NCBI GenBank assembly: GCA_037139735.1
Contig: JBAXFU010000034.1
Location: forward strand, 1 to 31,373
Reading direction: 5' to 3'
From: UBA2402 sp037139735
GTDB taxonomy: Bacteria > Planctomycetota > Phycisphaerae > Phycisphaerales > UBA1924
DNA length: 31,373 nt
Under the pieces are notes generated by a model. The model was not told the DNA's origin. It saw nothing but the letters and a program-made list of their open reading frames with translations, and did not search any database. This document shows, piece by piece, positions 8,418 to 15,346 of the stretch. Within the stretch, counting starts at the first letter, position 1; each line of letters begins with the position of its first letter. Position numbers and translations under genes: made by a program.

Positions 8418-9741
8418 TCACGTCTCGAGATTGGCGATCATCGCGCTCGCCGTGAGCTCATGGTGCGGCACACCGGCGGGAGCGCAGACCGCTCCCGCCG
8501 TTTTCGCTCAGGAGCGGTCCTTGGCAGACCGCCCCGGCGTGCAGCAACGGGGATCCTTGCTCTTCAGCACCGCGATCGAGTCGGCTGCGGAGGGAAGCGG
8601 TCGCGCCCGATCACAGCGCAACGGTCGAGTCCGGCGTCAAGCGGAACTGCAGTTCCGCACCGCCGTGCTCGACCGCACCAGCGTTCCCACCCGCGTGCCC
8701 GAATCGCTCATTCCAACACTCGGAGCGCTCGCGTGGGCGTCGACCGGTCGGCCATTCGACCTGTCCGGCGTTCAGGAAGTTGACACACGCGAGCTGACCG
8801 ACGGCCAATACCGCGTCGTGCTTGCGCTTCCGCGGCGGGACGACATTGGTTCGGTGACCTTCGGCGCGATAGTCTCATTCCTCGAGAAGGAGGTCGCCAA
8901 GGATCGACCGGAGCAGGACCCCCTCCTGCTGCTCGAGTTGGTCGCCGATCCGGATACGGCCGTGCCCCGAGTGATCGCCGCAATGGGACGCTTGCACGGC
9001 CCCGGCATGCTGGAGGCCCTCTCTGGCAGGAAACCCTCGTGGACCTCCATGCCGGCATGGGCGCGAGAATCGCCCCGGCCCCTGACCGAGCTCCACTGCA
9101 AGGAGATTCCAGGTCGTGAACTGCTGAGACTCATCGCTGCACGGCCCGAAGACATCACTCCGCGATGGGTGTTCGCCGAGCGCACCAAGGCTGCGGGCCT
9201 CCATCGTGCCGCTGCGATGTTCCTCCACCCTCAGCCGATGCTCGAATGGAAATCACTCGGCGAGAAGGACCAGAACGCGATCCGGGAGGTCGCCACGCTT
9301 TCGAAGTTCCTGGACCTCAAGTGCAACTGGCTGGAACTGATTGTTCGAACGAGCGGTCGCCTTCCGTGGAAAGACGGGTCGCCTCGCAGCACCGAACCTG
9401 TCAGGGCGCTCTTCACGAACGGCGACATCACTGGTGCTGGCAGGGCCTGCGTCGATGCGCTCGAACATGGTGACAACCCCGAGGCTCTCAGCTACCTATC
9501 CGCAGTCTGCTTCGAGGCAAAGCTTCATTTCCTCGGGGCTGATCTTGCCCGAATCGCCCACACTGCCCGACCATCGCTGCCGTACGCCGGTGTCAATCGT
9601 CTCCGACATCTCAAGGCGCTGGGTGACAAGGACACTGCTCGCGCTGAAGTCGAGCACATCGCTGCCTCACCCGCGATCGATGAATGGGGGAGACTGCAAA
9701 TCGAGGCCATACAAACATGGTTGGCAACTGAACCACGCTGA
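8410..9741 (+). CDS. Exported protein of unknown function
   Basis: The ATG at 8410 lies inside the last codons of the previous gene (ATGACTGA overlap), indicating coupled translation. It starts a signal peptide, MTDHVSRLAIIALAVSSWCG, with probable cleavage after AGA or AGAQ near residue 26. A longer in-frame start at 8281 would be fully inside the upstream gene and lacks a signal peptide. The mature protein of about 417 residues is helical and acidic to neutral. Its C-terminal third (GDITGAGRACVDALEHGDNP, ALSYLSAVCFEAKLHFLGAD) looks like helical hairpin repeats of the TPR/HEAT kind. No catalytic motif is visible. As the fifth cluster member it may be a scaffold of the envelope assembly; that is inference. 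Confidence 0.82.
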   Translation: MTDHVSRLAIIALAVSSWCGTPAGAQTAPAVFAQERSLADRPGVQQRGSLLFSTAIESAAEGSGRARSQRNGRVRRQAELQFRTAVLDRTSVPTRVPESLIPTLGALAWASTGRPFDLSGVQEVDTRELTDGQYRVVLALPRRDDIGSVTFGAIVSFLEKEVAKDRPEQDPLLLLELVADPDTAVPRVIAAMGRLHGPGMLEALSGRKPSWTSMPAWARESPRPLTELHCKEIPGRELLRLIAARPEDITPRWVFAERTKAAGLHRAAAMFLHPQPMLEWKSLGEKDQNAIREVATLSKFLDLKCNWLELIVRTSGRLPWKDGSPRSTEPVRALFTNGDITGAGRACVDALEHGDNPEALSYLSAVCFEAKLHFLGADLARIAHTARPSLPYAGVNRLRHLKALGDKDTARAEVEHIAASPAIDEWGRLQIEAIQTWLATEPR

Positions 9742-9790
9742 TTCCCACAAAGTGCGCGTCAGGAAGCTTTGAACAAAGGAACCTTCGGCC

Positions 9791-10120
9791 ATGAGCATGT
9801 TCAGTATAGTGCGATCCATCATCCTCACTTTTCTTGGGGCCAAGGAGTCCAACGACAACTCAGGCGTCAAGGTGACGTTTGGAGGCGTCGTCGGGATCGC
9901 GCTCGTCGCCGCCGTGCTGTATCTCACCACCGGCAAGATCGACGGCGGCATGATCGCAGAGATGCGATCCTTGATCAGCGGCACCGCGCCCGCTGTCCAA
10001 ACACAAAGTTCCCCCGTCCAGCATCAGGTGGATGTTCCCAAAGAAAAGACTCCGTCTCCGAGCGGTCCGCGAGTGATCGACGGCGGCGACATCCTGATCA
10101 TCCCTCGCGATAAGAAGTGA
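9791..10120 (+). CDS. Small single-pass membrane protein
   Basis: The product is 109 residues, from ATG 9791, with AAAGGA about 10 bases upstream. An amphipathic N-terminus (MSMFSIVRSIILTFLG) is followed by a hydrophobic helix, VVGIALVAAVLYLTT (about residues 33-47). A Pro/Ser/Gln-rich linker leads to the end, VIDGGDILIIPRDKK. The single membrane helix and disordered tail fit a membrane adaptor. It closes the six-gene run and is followed by about 270 bp without a gene up to the convergent ATPase gene. No family is recognised. Confidence 0.75.
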   Translation: MSMFSIVRSIILTFLGAKESNDNSGVKVTFGGVVGIALVAAVLYLTTGKIDGGMIAEMRSLISGTAPAVQTQSSPVQHQVDVPKEKTPSPSGPRVIDGGDILIIPRDKK

Positions 10121-10392
10121 CCACGCACCATCGCCATGCGAGAACTCCGATCGGACGTTTCGTCCATGGGCTGCCTGAATGCATGCCAGTTGCTTGGTAT
10201 GTCGCCCGGGGCGGCTCCCTGAACGCTGCAGCAATCTACTCGGATCTTGGCAACGCTTCGTATGCGACAAATCATCCGCGAGTCATCGCGGGCGGGCTTT
10301 CTCGCGGGACTCGCAGCACCGCACGACGACCCGCCGCCGCACCCTTGCAGGCGAGTCAACGTGCCCAATGACACGCATCCGCTTCGTCGATG

Positions 10393-11260
10393 CCGCTCAC
10401 GCCGCCCCGGCCGCGCTCAGCCCGCGGACGCTCGCCGAGCGGCGGACCACCGTCTGCTCGTCGGTCTTGTCCCCTTCCGCGAACTCCTCGCCGAACCTGA
10501 AGAGCCGGAACGAGTTGCCGATCACGAACACGTCGCCCGCGAAGTGGTAGAACGCCGCCAAGGGCAACGCCAGGTCGCCGATCTTCGTCAGCGTGCCGGT
10601 GGCCGCCAACACCAGGCCCACCAGCGCGATCACCACGCTCACGATGATGTTCTGCGTCGTGATCGCCCGCGTGCGGCGTGACAGCTCGATCAAGAACGGC
10701 ACCCGCGACAGATCATCATTCATCAGCGCCACGCCCGCCGAGTTGGCCGCGATGTCGGAGCCCGACAAGCCCATCGCCACGCCCACGTCGGCCGCCGCCA
10801 GCGACGGGCCGTCGTTGATGCCGTCGCCCACCATCATGGTGCGGTAGCCCTGCTTGACCATCTGCCGCATCTGCTCGTGCTTCTCTTCGGGGTGGCACTC
10901 GGCCTCGATGGCATCGACCCCCACCGCCACGCCCACCCGCTTGGCCACGCTCAGGCGGTCGCCGGTGAAGATGGCGATGTACTTGACGCCAAGCTCGCGA
11001 AGACGCGAGACCACCGTCTTGGTGTTCGAGCGGATCGTGTCCTCGAGGCCCACCGCGCCCAGGTACTGACCGTTGCGCATCACGTGCACGCCCGTCATGC
11101 CCTCGATCCGCGATTCGACCTGCTCCACCTCGGCCTTGATGCCCGGCGACAGCTCCATCAGCCACGACGCCCGGCCCACGCACACCTCGCCCATCGACGT
11201 GCGAGCCCGCACGCCCCGGCCGTGGATCTCCTCGTGGTCGTTGCTGCCGTCGACGGTGAT
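10393..11260. repeat. 868-bp direct repeat, right copy
   Basis: This is the partner of 2624-3491, with five mismatches in 868 bp and an identical centre. This copy is the 3' part of the intact ATPase gene. Together the repeats enclose 6.9 kb holding the lipoprotein cluster. Homologous recombination between them would delete that segment and leave one complete ATPase gene beside the helicase region. Confidence 0.95.
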
Positions 11261-12448
11261 CCGCGCCGACTTGGCCGTCGCCACGATCGACTGCGCCAGC
11301 GGGTGGTTGCTGTGCTGCTCGCCGTTGGCCGCCGCCACCAGCAGGTCCGCGCCTTCCACGCCCGTCGCGGGCGCCAGACGCGTGACCTGGAACTTGCCCG
11401 TCGTCATCGTGCCCGTCTTGTCGAGCACCACGGCGTTCACGTCGCCCGCCGCCTCGAGGTAGTTGGGCTGCTTGATCAGGATGCCCAGCCGCGCCGCCGC
11501 GGCAAAGGCCGCCAGCATCGCGCTGGGGCTCGCCAGGAGCAACGCCGACGGACACGCCACCACCAGCACCGTCACCGCCGTCGCCGCCGCACGGTCGCGG
11601 ATGAACGGATCATCCGAACGGCTCATCACGAACCACGCGATGGCCGCCGCCGACAGCACCACCGGCACGAAGAACCGCGCCACCTGCTCGATCAGCATCT
11701 GCCTGGGCGTGCGGCTGCGCTCCGCCTGGCGAATCAGCTGCGTCACGCGACCAATCGTCGTGTCGCCGCCGATCTGCGTCACCTGAATGTCAATGCCGCC
11801 CGTCAGGTTGCTCGTGCCGGCGTACACCAGGTCGCCCACGCTCGCTTCCGCGGGCACCGACTCGCCCGTCAGCGAGGCCTGGTTGATCGTCGTGCGGCCC
11901 GTCACCACCTTGCCGTCGACCGGCAGGTTCTCGCCCGCACGCACGCGGACGATGTCGCCCACCTTGATGTCGCGGAGCGACACTTCCGCCTCGCCCCCCG
12001 CCGTGACGCGACGCGCCACATCGGGCGTCAGCTTCACGAGCTGCTCGATGGCCCGCTGCGCACCGCTCGCCGAGCGACGCACCAGTTGGCCGAAGACCAC
12101 CAGGATGAAGGCCAGCCAGCCCGCCGTGGTGTATTCGCCCGTGGCGATCGCCGCGAGAATGGCCAACGCCGCCAGCGACGAGGAGGAGATCTCCGCCGTC
12201 CGAATCTCGCGAACCGCGGCGATGAACAAGGGCATCGCCAGCAGCACCGCGCCGATGATGGCGGGCACCTGCGTCACGCCCGACGAGGCCATGCCGGCGA
12301 TGTTGCAGATGGTGGTGGCGAGCACCAGCACGCCGCCGACCAACGCGAGCGTGATCCAGCGGTCGATCTCGATCTCGTGGTGCGAGCAGCAAACCGCCCC
12401 GTCGGAGCCGTGGTCGTGGGAATGAGCGTGTTCGTGGGAGTGCGCCAT
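10397..12448 (-). CDS. Heavy-metal-translocating P1B-type ATPase with His-rich N-terminus and CPS motif
   Basis: The product is 683 residues from the ATG at 12448; an earlier start at 12496 is possible but less likely, because the His-rich tail MAHSHEHAHSHDHGSDGAVC begins here. Order of parts: His-rich metal-binding tail with a Cys pair (1-25), four predicted membrane helices, actuator TGES (194-197), CPS in the sixth membrane helix (299-301), phosphorylation site DKTGT (343-347), HP motif (382-383), TGD (495-497), GDGIND (541-546) and two last helices. This is a metal export pump of the inner membrane, driven by ATP. Zn/Cd/Pb pumps of the family usually have CPC; the Ser here and GDGINDGP instead of GDGINDAP make the metal uncertain. 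A second, truncated copy of its 3' end lies at 2628. Confidence 0.93.
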   Translation of the reverse strand: MAHSHEHAHSHDHGSDGAVCCSHHEIEIDRWITLALVGGVLVLATTICNIAGMASSGVTQVPAIIGAVLLAMPLFIAAVREIRTAEISSSSLAALAILAAIATGEYTTAGWLAFILVVFGQLVRRSASGAQRAIEQLVKLTPDVARRVTAGGEAEVSLRDIKVGDIVRVRAGENLPVDGKVVTGRTTINQASLTGESVPAEASVGDLVYAGTSNLTGGIDIQVTQIGGDTTIGRVTQLIRQAERSRTPRQMLIEQVARFFVPVVLSAAAIAWFVMSRSDDPFIRDRAAATAVTVLVVACPSALLLASPSAMLAAFAAAARLGILIKQPNYLEAAGDVNAVVLDKTGTMTTGKFQVTRLAPATGVEGADLLVAAANGEQHSNHPLAQSIVATAKSARITVDGSNDHEEIHGRGVRARTSMGEVCVGRASWLMELSPGIKAEVEQVESRIEGMTGVHVMRNGQYLGAVGLEDTIRSNTKTVVSRLRELGVKYIAIFTGDRLSVAKRVGVAVGVDAIEAECHPEEKHEQMRQMVKQGYRTMMVGDGINDGPSLAAADVGVAMGLSGSDIAANSAGVALMNDDLSRVPFLIELSRRTRAITTQNIIVSVVIALVGLVLAATGTLTKIGDLALPLAAFYHFAGDVFVIGNSFRLFRFGEEFAEGDKTDEQTVVRRSASVRGLSAAGAA

Positions 12449-12983
12449 CGTGTGGGTACCCGAGGTTGTCGCCAAAAGCCAAGATGGACCGCCCAAGCAA
12501 GGCCAGAACAGCCGCGAGGCGGGGCCCCAACGATACGGCAGATCCGCGTTCGGAGTTCACCCGCCGGTGGGGTGGTCCACCTATCAGCGTGCGAACAGAT
12601 CGTGCGTGGCGGGGTTGTCCACAGGTTGGGCGCAGGATGTGGATAGGGCGTGGGGAGTGGAACATAGCCCGGGGCGCGTGAGGCGCTGCGAACAGGCCCC
12701 GGGTCGCGCGGGGCAACACGCGGCGATTGAGGCATCGATCCCGCAGCCGCGGAGCGATTGGGCGAGGGCCCATCATCCCAACCCGCCCACACCTTCCCGG
12801 CGTGGTCGCCACGTCGCGCGGGGTTCTCTCGCAAAGCGTCGCAGCACCCCAGGCTTCGGTCGCGTTTTCGGCCGCGGGGCTCGATGAATACCGGTCCTTG
12901 ACATGGGTTGAAACGTGCCACCGAGTCACCCACCCCGACCGGCCCGTACCTTTCGGTCTTCCCCCTCGCGAAGGCCCGAAGCA
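12449..12983. other. 535-bp non-coding region between divergent ATPase and WYL genes
   Basis: No gene of this region itself is supported; long frames crossing it are shadows extending from the flanking genes. It contains two DnaA-box-like sites (12615-12646) and an 8-bp inverted repeat CCCGGGGC/GCCCCGGG (12668-12675 and 12696-12703, 20-base loop). It must also carry the promoters of the ATPase and the WYL regulator. A TTGACA at 12898-12903 has no convincing -10 partner. No RNase P, SRP, tmRNA or tRNA signature was recognised. Confidence 0.5.
12615..12646. promoter_or_regulatory. Pair of DnaA-box-like sites in opposite orientation
   Basis: TTGTCCACA at 12615-12623 fits TTWTNCACA-type boxes except for a G at the third base, a form common in high-GC bacteria. 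TGTGGATAG at 12638-12646 is the reverse complement of CTATCCACA, one base from the classical box. They are 14 bp apart. Chance occurrence of such sites in GC-rich DNA is low but not negligible. There is no AT-rich unwinding region or dnaA gene nearby, so this may be a regulatory DnaA site or coincidence. Confidence 0.35.
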
Positions 12984-13949
12984 ATGCCCACCACCCGCCT
13001 CCACCGCCTCCTCGCCATCGTCACGCTCGTGCAGGCCCGGAGCACCTGGACCGCCAAGACCCTCGCGACCGAGTGTGGGGTCGACGAACGCACCATCTAC
13101 CGCGACCTCAACGACCTCGCCGAGTCCGGCATCCCCATCACCTTCGACGACCAGGCCGGCGGCTATCGCATCAACGCCGACTTCTTCCTCCCCGCCATCC
13201 ACCTCTCCATCGAGGAAACCCTCGCCCTCACCTTGCTCTGCGAGGAAATCGCCAAGCCCCAACAGATCCCCTTCACCCTGCCCGCATGGAAGGCCCTCGC
13301 CAAGATCCAATCAACCTTGCCCCAGTCCATCCGCGAGGAGGCCTCGGAACGCTCGCGAAACATCGCCGTCCGCACCTCGCAGGCCATCAGCTCCGACGAC
13401 GATGCCGACGTCTACCAACGCATGCTCGCGGCGACCGTCAACCGCAAGGCCCTCGTCTGCCGCTACGAATCGCTCGACCCCACCTCCTCGCAAGACCTCT
13501 TCGATTTCGAGCCCTACTCCCTCTTCTTCTGCGTCCGCGCGTGGTACGCCATCGGCTTCCACAGCGGCCGCCAGGCCGTCCGCTGCCTCAAGCTCAACCG
13601 CTTCACCAAGGTCAGCCCCACCCAACGCCCCTACGACATCCCCGCCGATTACTCCCTCGACGCCTTCCTCGGCAACGCCTGGCGCATGATCCGCGGCACC
13701 CCCGAGACCGACGTCGTGCTCGAGTTCACGCCCTCCTTCGCACAAACCGTCGGCGACACCCTCTGGCACCGCACGCAATCGCTCGACTATCGCGAGGACG
13801 GCTCGGCCCTCTTCCGCTGCCGCGTCGCGGGGTTTGACGAGATCAGTTGGTGGATCCTCTCGCACGGGCCCAACTGCCGCGTGATCGAACCCCCGGCCCT
13901 CCGGGACCTCGTTCGCGACCTGGCCGCCCGCACCGCGGCGTTGTACTGA
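12984..13949 (+). CDS. WYL-domain transcriptional regulator (HTH + WYL)
   Basis: The product is 321 residues from ATG 12984, with GAAGGCCCGAAG upstream; an earlier in-frame start at 12915 adds only a Pro/Arg-rich leader. Residues 1-60 are an HTH_11/DeoR-like winged helix (LLAIVTLVQARSTWTAKTLA then DERTIYRDLNDLAESG) with a wing ending GGYRIN. The middle region is helical, and residues ~150-225 form the WYL core (VCRYESLDP, FEPYSLFFCVRAWYAIGFHS, then RFTKV). The C-terminal part is the WCX extension (VVLEFTPSFAQTVGDTLWHR). The family senses nucleic-acid or nucleotide ligands and often regulates DNA damage or phage defence genes. Its target is unknown. A piece of a paralogous 3' end lies at 15233, and a dispersed repeat starts 12 bp after the stop. 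Confidence 0.9.
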   Translation: MPTTRLHRLLAIVTLVQARSTWTAKTLATECGVDERTIYRDLNDLAESGIPITFDDQAGGYRINADFFLPAIHLSIEETLALTLLCEEIAKPQQIPFTLPAWKALAKIQSTLPQSIREEASERSRNIAVRTSQAISSDDDADVYQRMLAATVNRKALVCRYESLDPTSSQDLFDFEPYSLFFCVRAWYAIGFHSGRQAVRCLKLNRFTKVSPTQRPYDIPADYSLDAFLGNAWRMIRGTPETDVVLEFTPSFAQTVGDTLWHRTQSLDYREDGSALFRCRVAGFDEISWWILSHGPNCRVIEPPALRDLVRDLAARTAALY

Positions 13950-13961
13950 CGCCGATCCCCT

Positions 13962-14148
13962 CCAGCCCGCCTCGGGCGTCCCCTCGTTGAGCCGTGCTCA
14001 CCGGCCCGGCTTTGCGGGCCAAGCCCCCGGCGGCGCGTCGATTCGCGCCGCCACGCCACCCCACCCAACCCCTCCTCGCCCCCGCAGGGCGGCGACCCAA
14101 CCGGTAGCCCATGGCACAGCCCGGCTTTGCGGGCGAGCCCTGGGAACA
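13962..14148 (+). repeat. Dispersed ~185-bp intergenic repeat, copy A
   Basis: It starts CCAGCCCGCCTCGGGCGTCC and contains TTGAGCCGTG, a GCCCG-GCTTTG-CGGGC hairpin, AAGCCCCCGGCGGCG, CTCGCCCCCGCAGGGCGGC and ACCGGTAGCCCA, ending with a second GGCTTTGCGGGC hairpin and GAGCCCTG. The same blocks in the same order occur at 15347-15530, and a shorter diverged copy at 2501-2569 is inverted. Several short hairpins suggest a structured, non-coding element. It begins right after the WYL stop codon and could act as its terminator. Confidence 0.8.
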
Positions 14149-14269
14149 CAAGCACCACCTCGGACTTTGAAGGGCAGCTCAGCCGCCCTGAGCCCGGCCC
14201 CATCGTCCGGTAACGTCGATGAAACCAGCTCCCACGTCGCCGGCGCCTCGAGGGAGGCCACGCTCCCAC

Positions 14270-14306
14270 TTTCCCACTTGACCATGGTGGGAAATGATGC
14301 GATACT
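14270..14306 (+). promoter_or_regulatory. Promoter and palindromic operator of the toxin-antitoxin pair
   Basis: TTGACC (14278-14283) and GATACT (14301-14306) are separated by exactly 17 bp and resemble a sigma-70 promoter. An inverted repeat TTTCCCAC (14270-14277) / GTGGGAAA (14287-14294) overlaps the -35 box and spacer, where an autorepressing antitoxin would bind. The antitoxin ATG at 14313 is only 7 bases past the -10 box, so the transcript is probably leaderless. Confidence 0.6.
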
Positions 14307-14312
14307 ACTGGC

Positions 14313-14594
14313 ATGGCCCGACACGCGACTCACACCAGAAACACCGACTCCAAGGGGCGCATCACCCTCGGGGAGTCGTTCGCCAACCGCACCATGTTGG
14401 TCGAGCGCCATGGCGACGAGATCGTGCTGCGGCTCGCGCGGGTCATCCCCGAGAGCGAGGCATGGCTCTACGAGAACCCCAAGGCGCTCAAGCTGGTCCG
14501 ACGGGGCCTCGACCAGGCCAGCAAGCGCGAGTTCTCGCAGGGGCCGGACATGGCCGCCGCCGCGAAGCTGGCCGGTGAGATTCAGGACGACTGA
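14313..14594 (+). CDS. Type II antitoxin, AbrB/MazE-like DNA-binding protein
   Basis: The product is 93 residues. The N-terminal half (TRNTDSKGRITLGESFANRT, then MLVERHGDEIVLRLARVIPE) has the look of a swapped-hairpin AbrB/MazE DNA-binding domain, where the SKGRITL strand is the usual hallmark. The C-terminal half is helical and charged, as expected for the toxin-neutralising arm. The stop codon shares one base with the toxin start (TGATG), and the gene comes first, as in most such pairs. The palindrome over its promoter fits autorepression. The start at 14313 is chosen because it matches the promoter spacing and the domain start; there is no room for a leader, so translation is likely leaderless. 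Confidence 0.82.
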   Translation: MARHATHTRNTDSKGRITLGESFANRTMLVERHGDEIVLRLARVIPESEAWLYENPKALKLVRRGLDQASKREFSQGPDMAAAAKLAGEIQDD

Positions 14595-14944
14595 TGCCCT
14601 TCGCCCCGAAGTGGACCACTCAGGCCGATGCCACTTTCCGCGAACTTCAAGCCGCGGCGGCGACCTCGCTTCGCAGCCCCGCCAAGTCCAAGAAGTCCAA
14701 GGCCGGCAAGGCAGAAGGTCTGTTCAAGCAGGTCGAGAAAACCGTGCGGCTGCTGCTCGACAACCCCAAGCACCCGGGACTCAAGACCCACGAGTTCTCC
14801 TCCATCGAGCACCCCTACGTCGCGGGTGCCAAGGTCTTTGAGGCGTACGTCCAGAATCGAACGCCTGGGGCGTACCGGCTCTTCTGGTGCTACGGGCCCG
14901 AGAAAGGCGAGATCACGATCATCGCGATCACGCCGCACCCGTAA
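14594..14944 (+). CDS. RelE/ParE-superfamily toxin
   Basis: The product is 116 residues, from an ATG overlapping the antitoxin stop by one base. It begins with a helix (WTTQADATFRELQAAAATSL), followed by a Lys/Ser-rich segment, a second helix (EGLFKQVEKTVRLLLDNPKH), a LKTHEFSSIEH turn, and the closing strands VFEAYVQNRTPGAYRLFWCY and GEITIIAITPHP. This helix-helix-sheet order and the ending are typical of RelE/ParE toxins, which cut mRNA on ribosomes or poison gyrase; the sequence does not settle which. The SPAKSKKSKAGKAEG insert after the first helix lengthens the protein beyond the usual 85-100 residues. The gene appears intact. Confidence 0.82.
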   Translation: MPFAPKWTTQADATFRELQAAAATSLRSPAKSKKSKAGKAEGLFKQVEKTVRLLLDNPKHPGLKTHEFSSIEHPYVAGAKVFEAYVQNRTPGAYRLFWCYGPEKGEITIIAITPHP

Positions 14945-15132
14945 GCCAGGCCCGCAGGGTGGAGCACGGGGTCGGCGAGCTTCTCCTGGTCGCTGGGCAG
15001 CTCCAGATCGAGAGAGGTCGTTCCGCCCCCGCCGCGGCTCGCCGCGATCGCCTTGGCGAGCGTGGTCTTGCCCACCCGGCATGGTCCGAGCATTGCCACC
15101 GCCGGGAACTGCACGAGGCGCACCTCGATCAT
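14945..15132 (-). pseudogene. 5' remnant of an AAA_14/DUF4143-type ATPase gene
   Basis: On the minus strand, an ATG at 15132 begins MIEVRLVQFPAVAMLGPCRV, continuing GKTTLAKAIA. This gives a Walker A GPCRVGKTT, followed by LDLELPSDQEKLADPVL. The string matches the start of stand-alone ATPases with AAA_14 and DUF4143 domains (normally about 400 residues). Similarity fades near the DPVLHPAGL stretch, around 14976, just before the toxin gene's 3' end. At most ~60 residues remain, so this is a gene fragment. In the intact family the bases after GP are usually RQVGKTT; the Cys here may reflect decay. Confidence 0.7.
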
Positions 15133-15151
15133 TGGCCGGGCGATTCTGGAT

Positions 15152-15198
15152 CTCATCCTTGCAATCCTGGAGCACCACACCACGATTGCAAGGATGAG
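15152..15198. repeat. Perfect 15-bp inverted repeat with 17-base loop
   Basis: CTCATCCTTGCAATC (15152-15166) pairs perfectly with GATTGCAAGGATGAG (15184-15198) around a 17-base loop. It lies just upstream of the AAA_14 ATPase remnant and before the WYL tail remnant. There is no T-tract on either side, so it is not a typical terminator. It could be a transposon-end relic, an operator of the lost ATPase gene or an inverted duplication scar. Confidence 0.7.
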
Positions 15199-15232
15199 GC
15201 AAGGCCAACGAACGCCTGTTGGACAGCATCCG

Positions 15233-15298
15233 CAGGATGATCCGGCCCTTCGCGACCCGGTGCGACGGCTCGCGGCACAAACCGCGGCGTTGGACTGA
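15233..15298 (+). pseudogene. Duplicated 3' tail of a WYL regulator gene
   Basis: The reading frame ending at 15298 finishes DDPALRDPVRRLAAQTAALD-stop. The intact WYL protein at 12984 finishes EPPALRDLVRDLAARTAALY-stop, so most residues match, and the DNA similarity continues past the stop (TGACGCC). As with the intact gene, the dispersed repeat follows shortly after (copy B at 15347). Only about 22 codons remain, without any start or upstream domain. This is either a segmental duplication or the scar of a second WYL gene. Confidence 0.65.
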
Positions 15299-15346
15299 CG
15301 CCCATCTTCGCCAGCTCCAATGCCATCGCTTGAGCCGCGCCCCCCG

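Noticed and set aside
10278..10314. GCGAGTC/GACTCGC inverted repeat as terminator of the lipoprotein cluster
   Set aside because: The arms are only 7 bp with a 23-base loop and no T-tract; too weak to annotate as a terminator.
12898..12926. TTGACA as a WYL gene promoter
   Set aside because: No acceptable -10 element is found at 16-18 bp spacing; the flanking bases are GC-rich.
11790..13310. 506-codon minus-strand frame over the ATPase start and WYL gene
   Set aside because: It is out of frame with the ATPase, crosses a non-coding region and antisense WYL sequence, and has a repetitive shadow composition.
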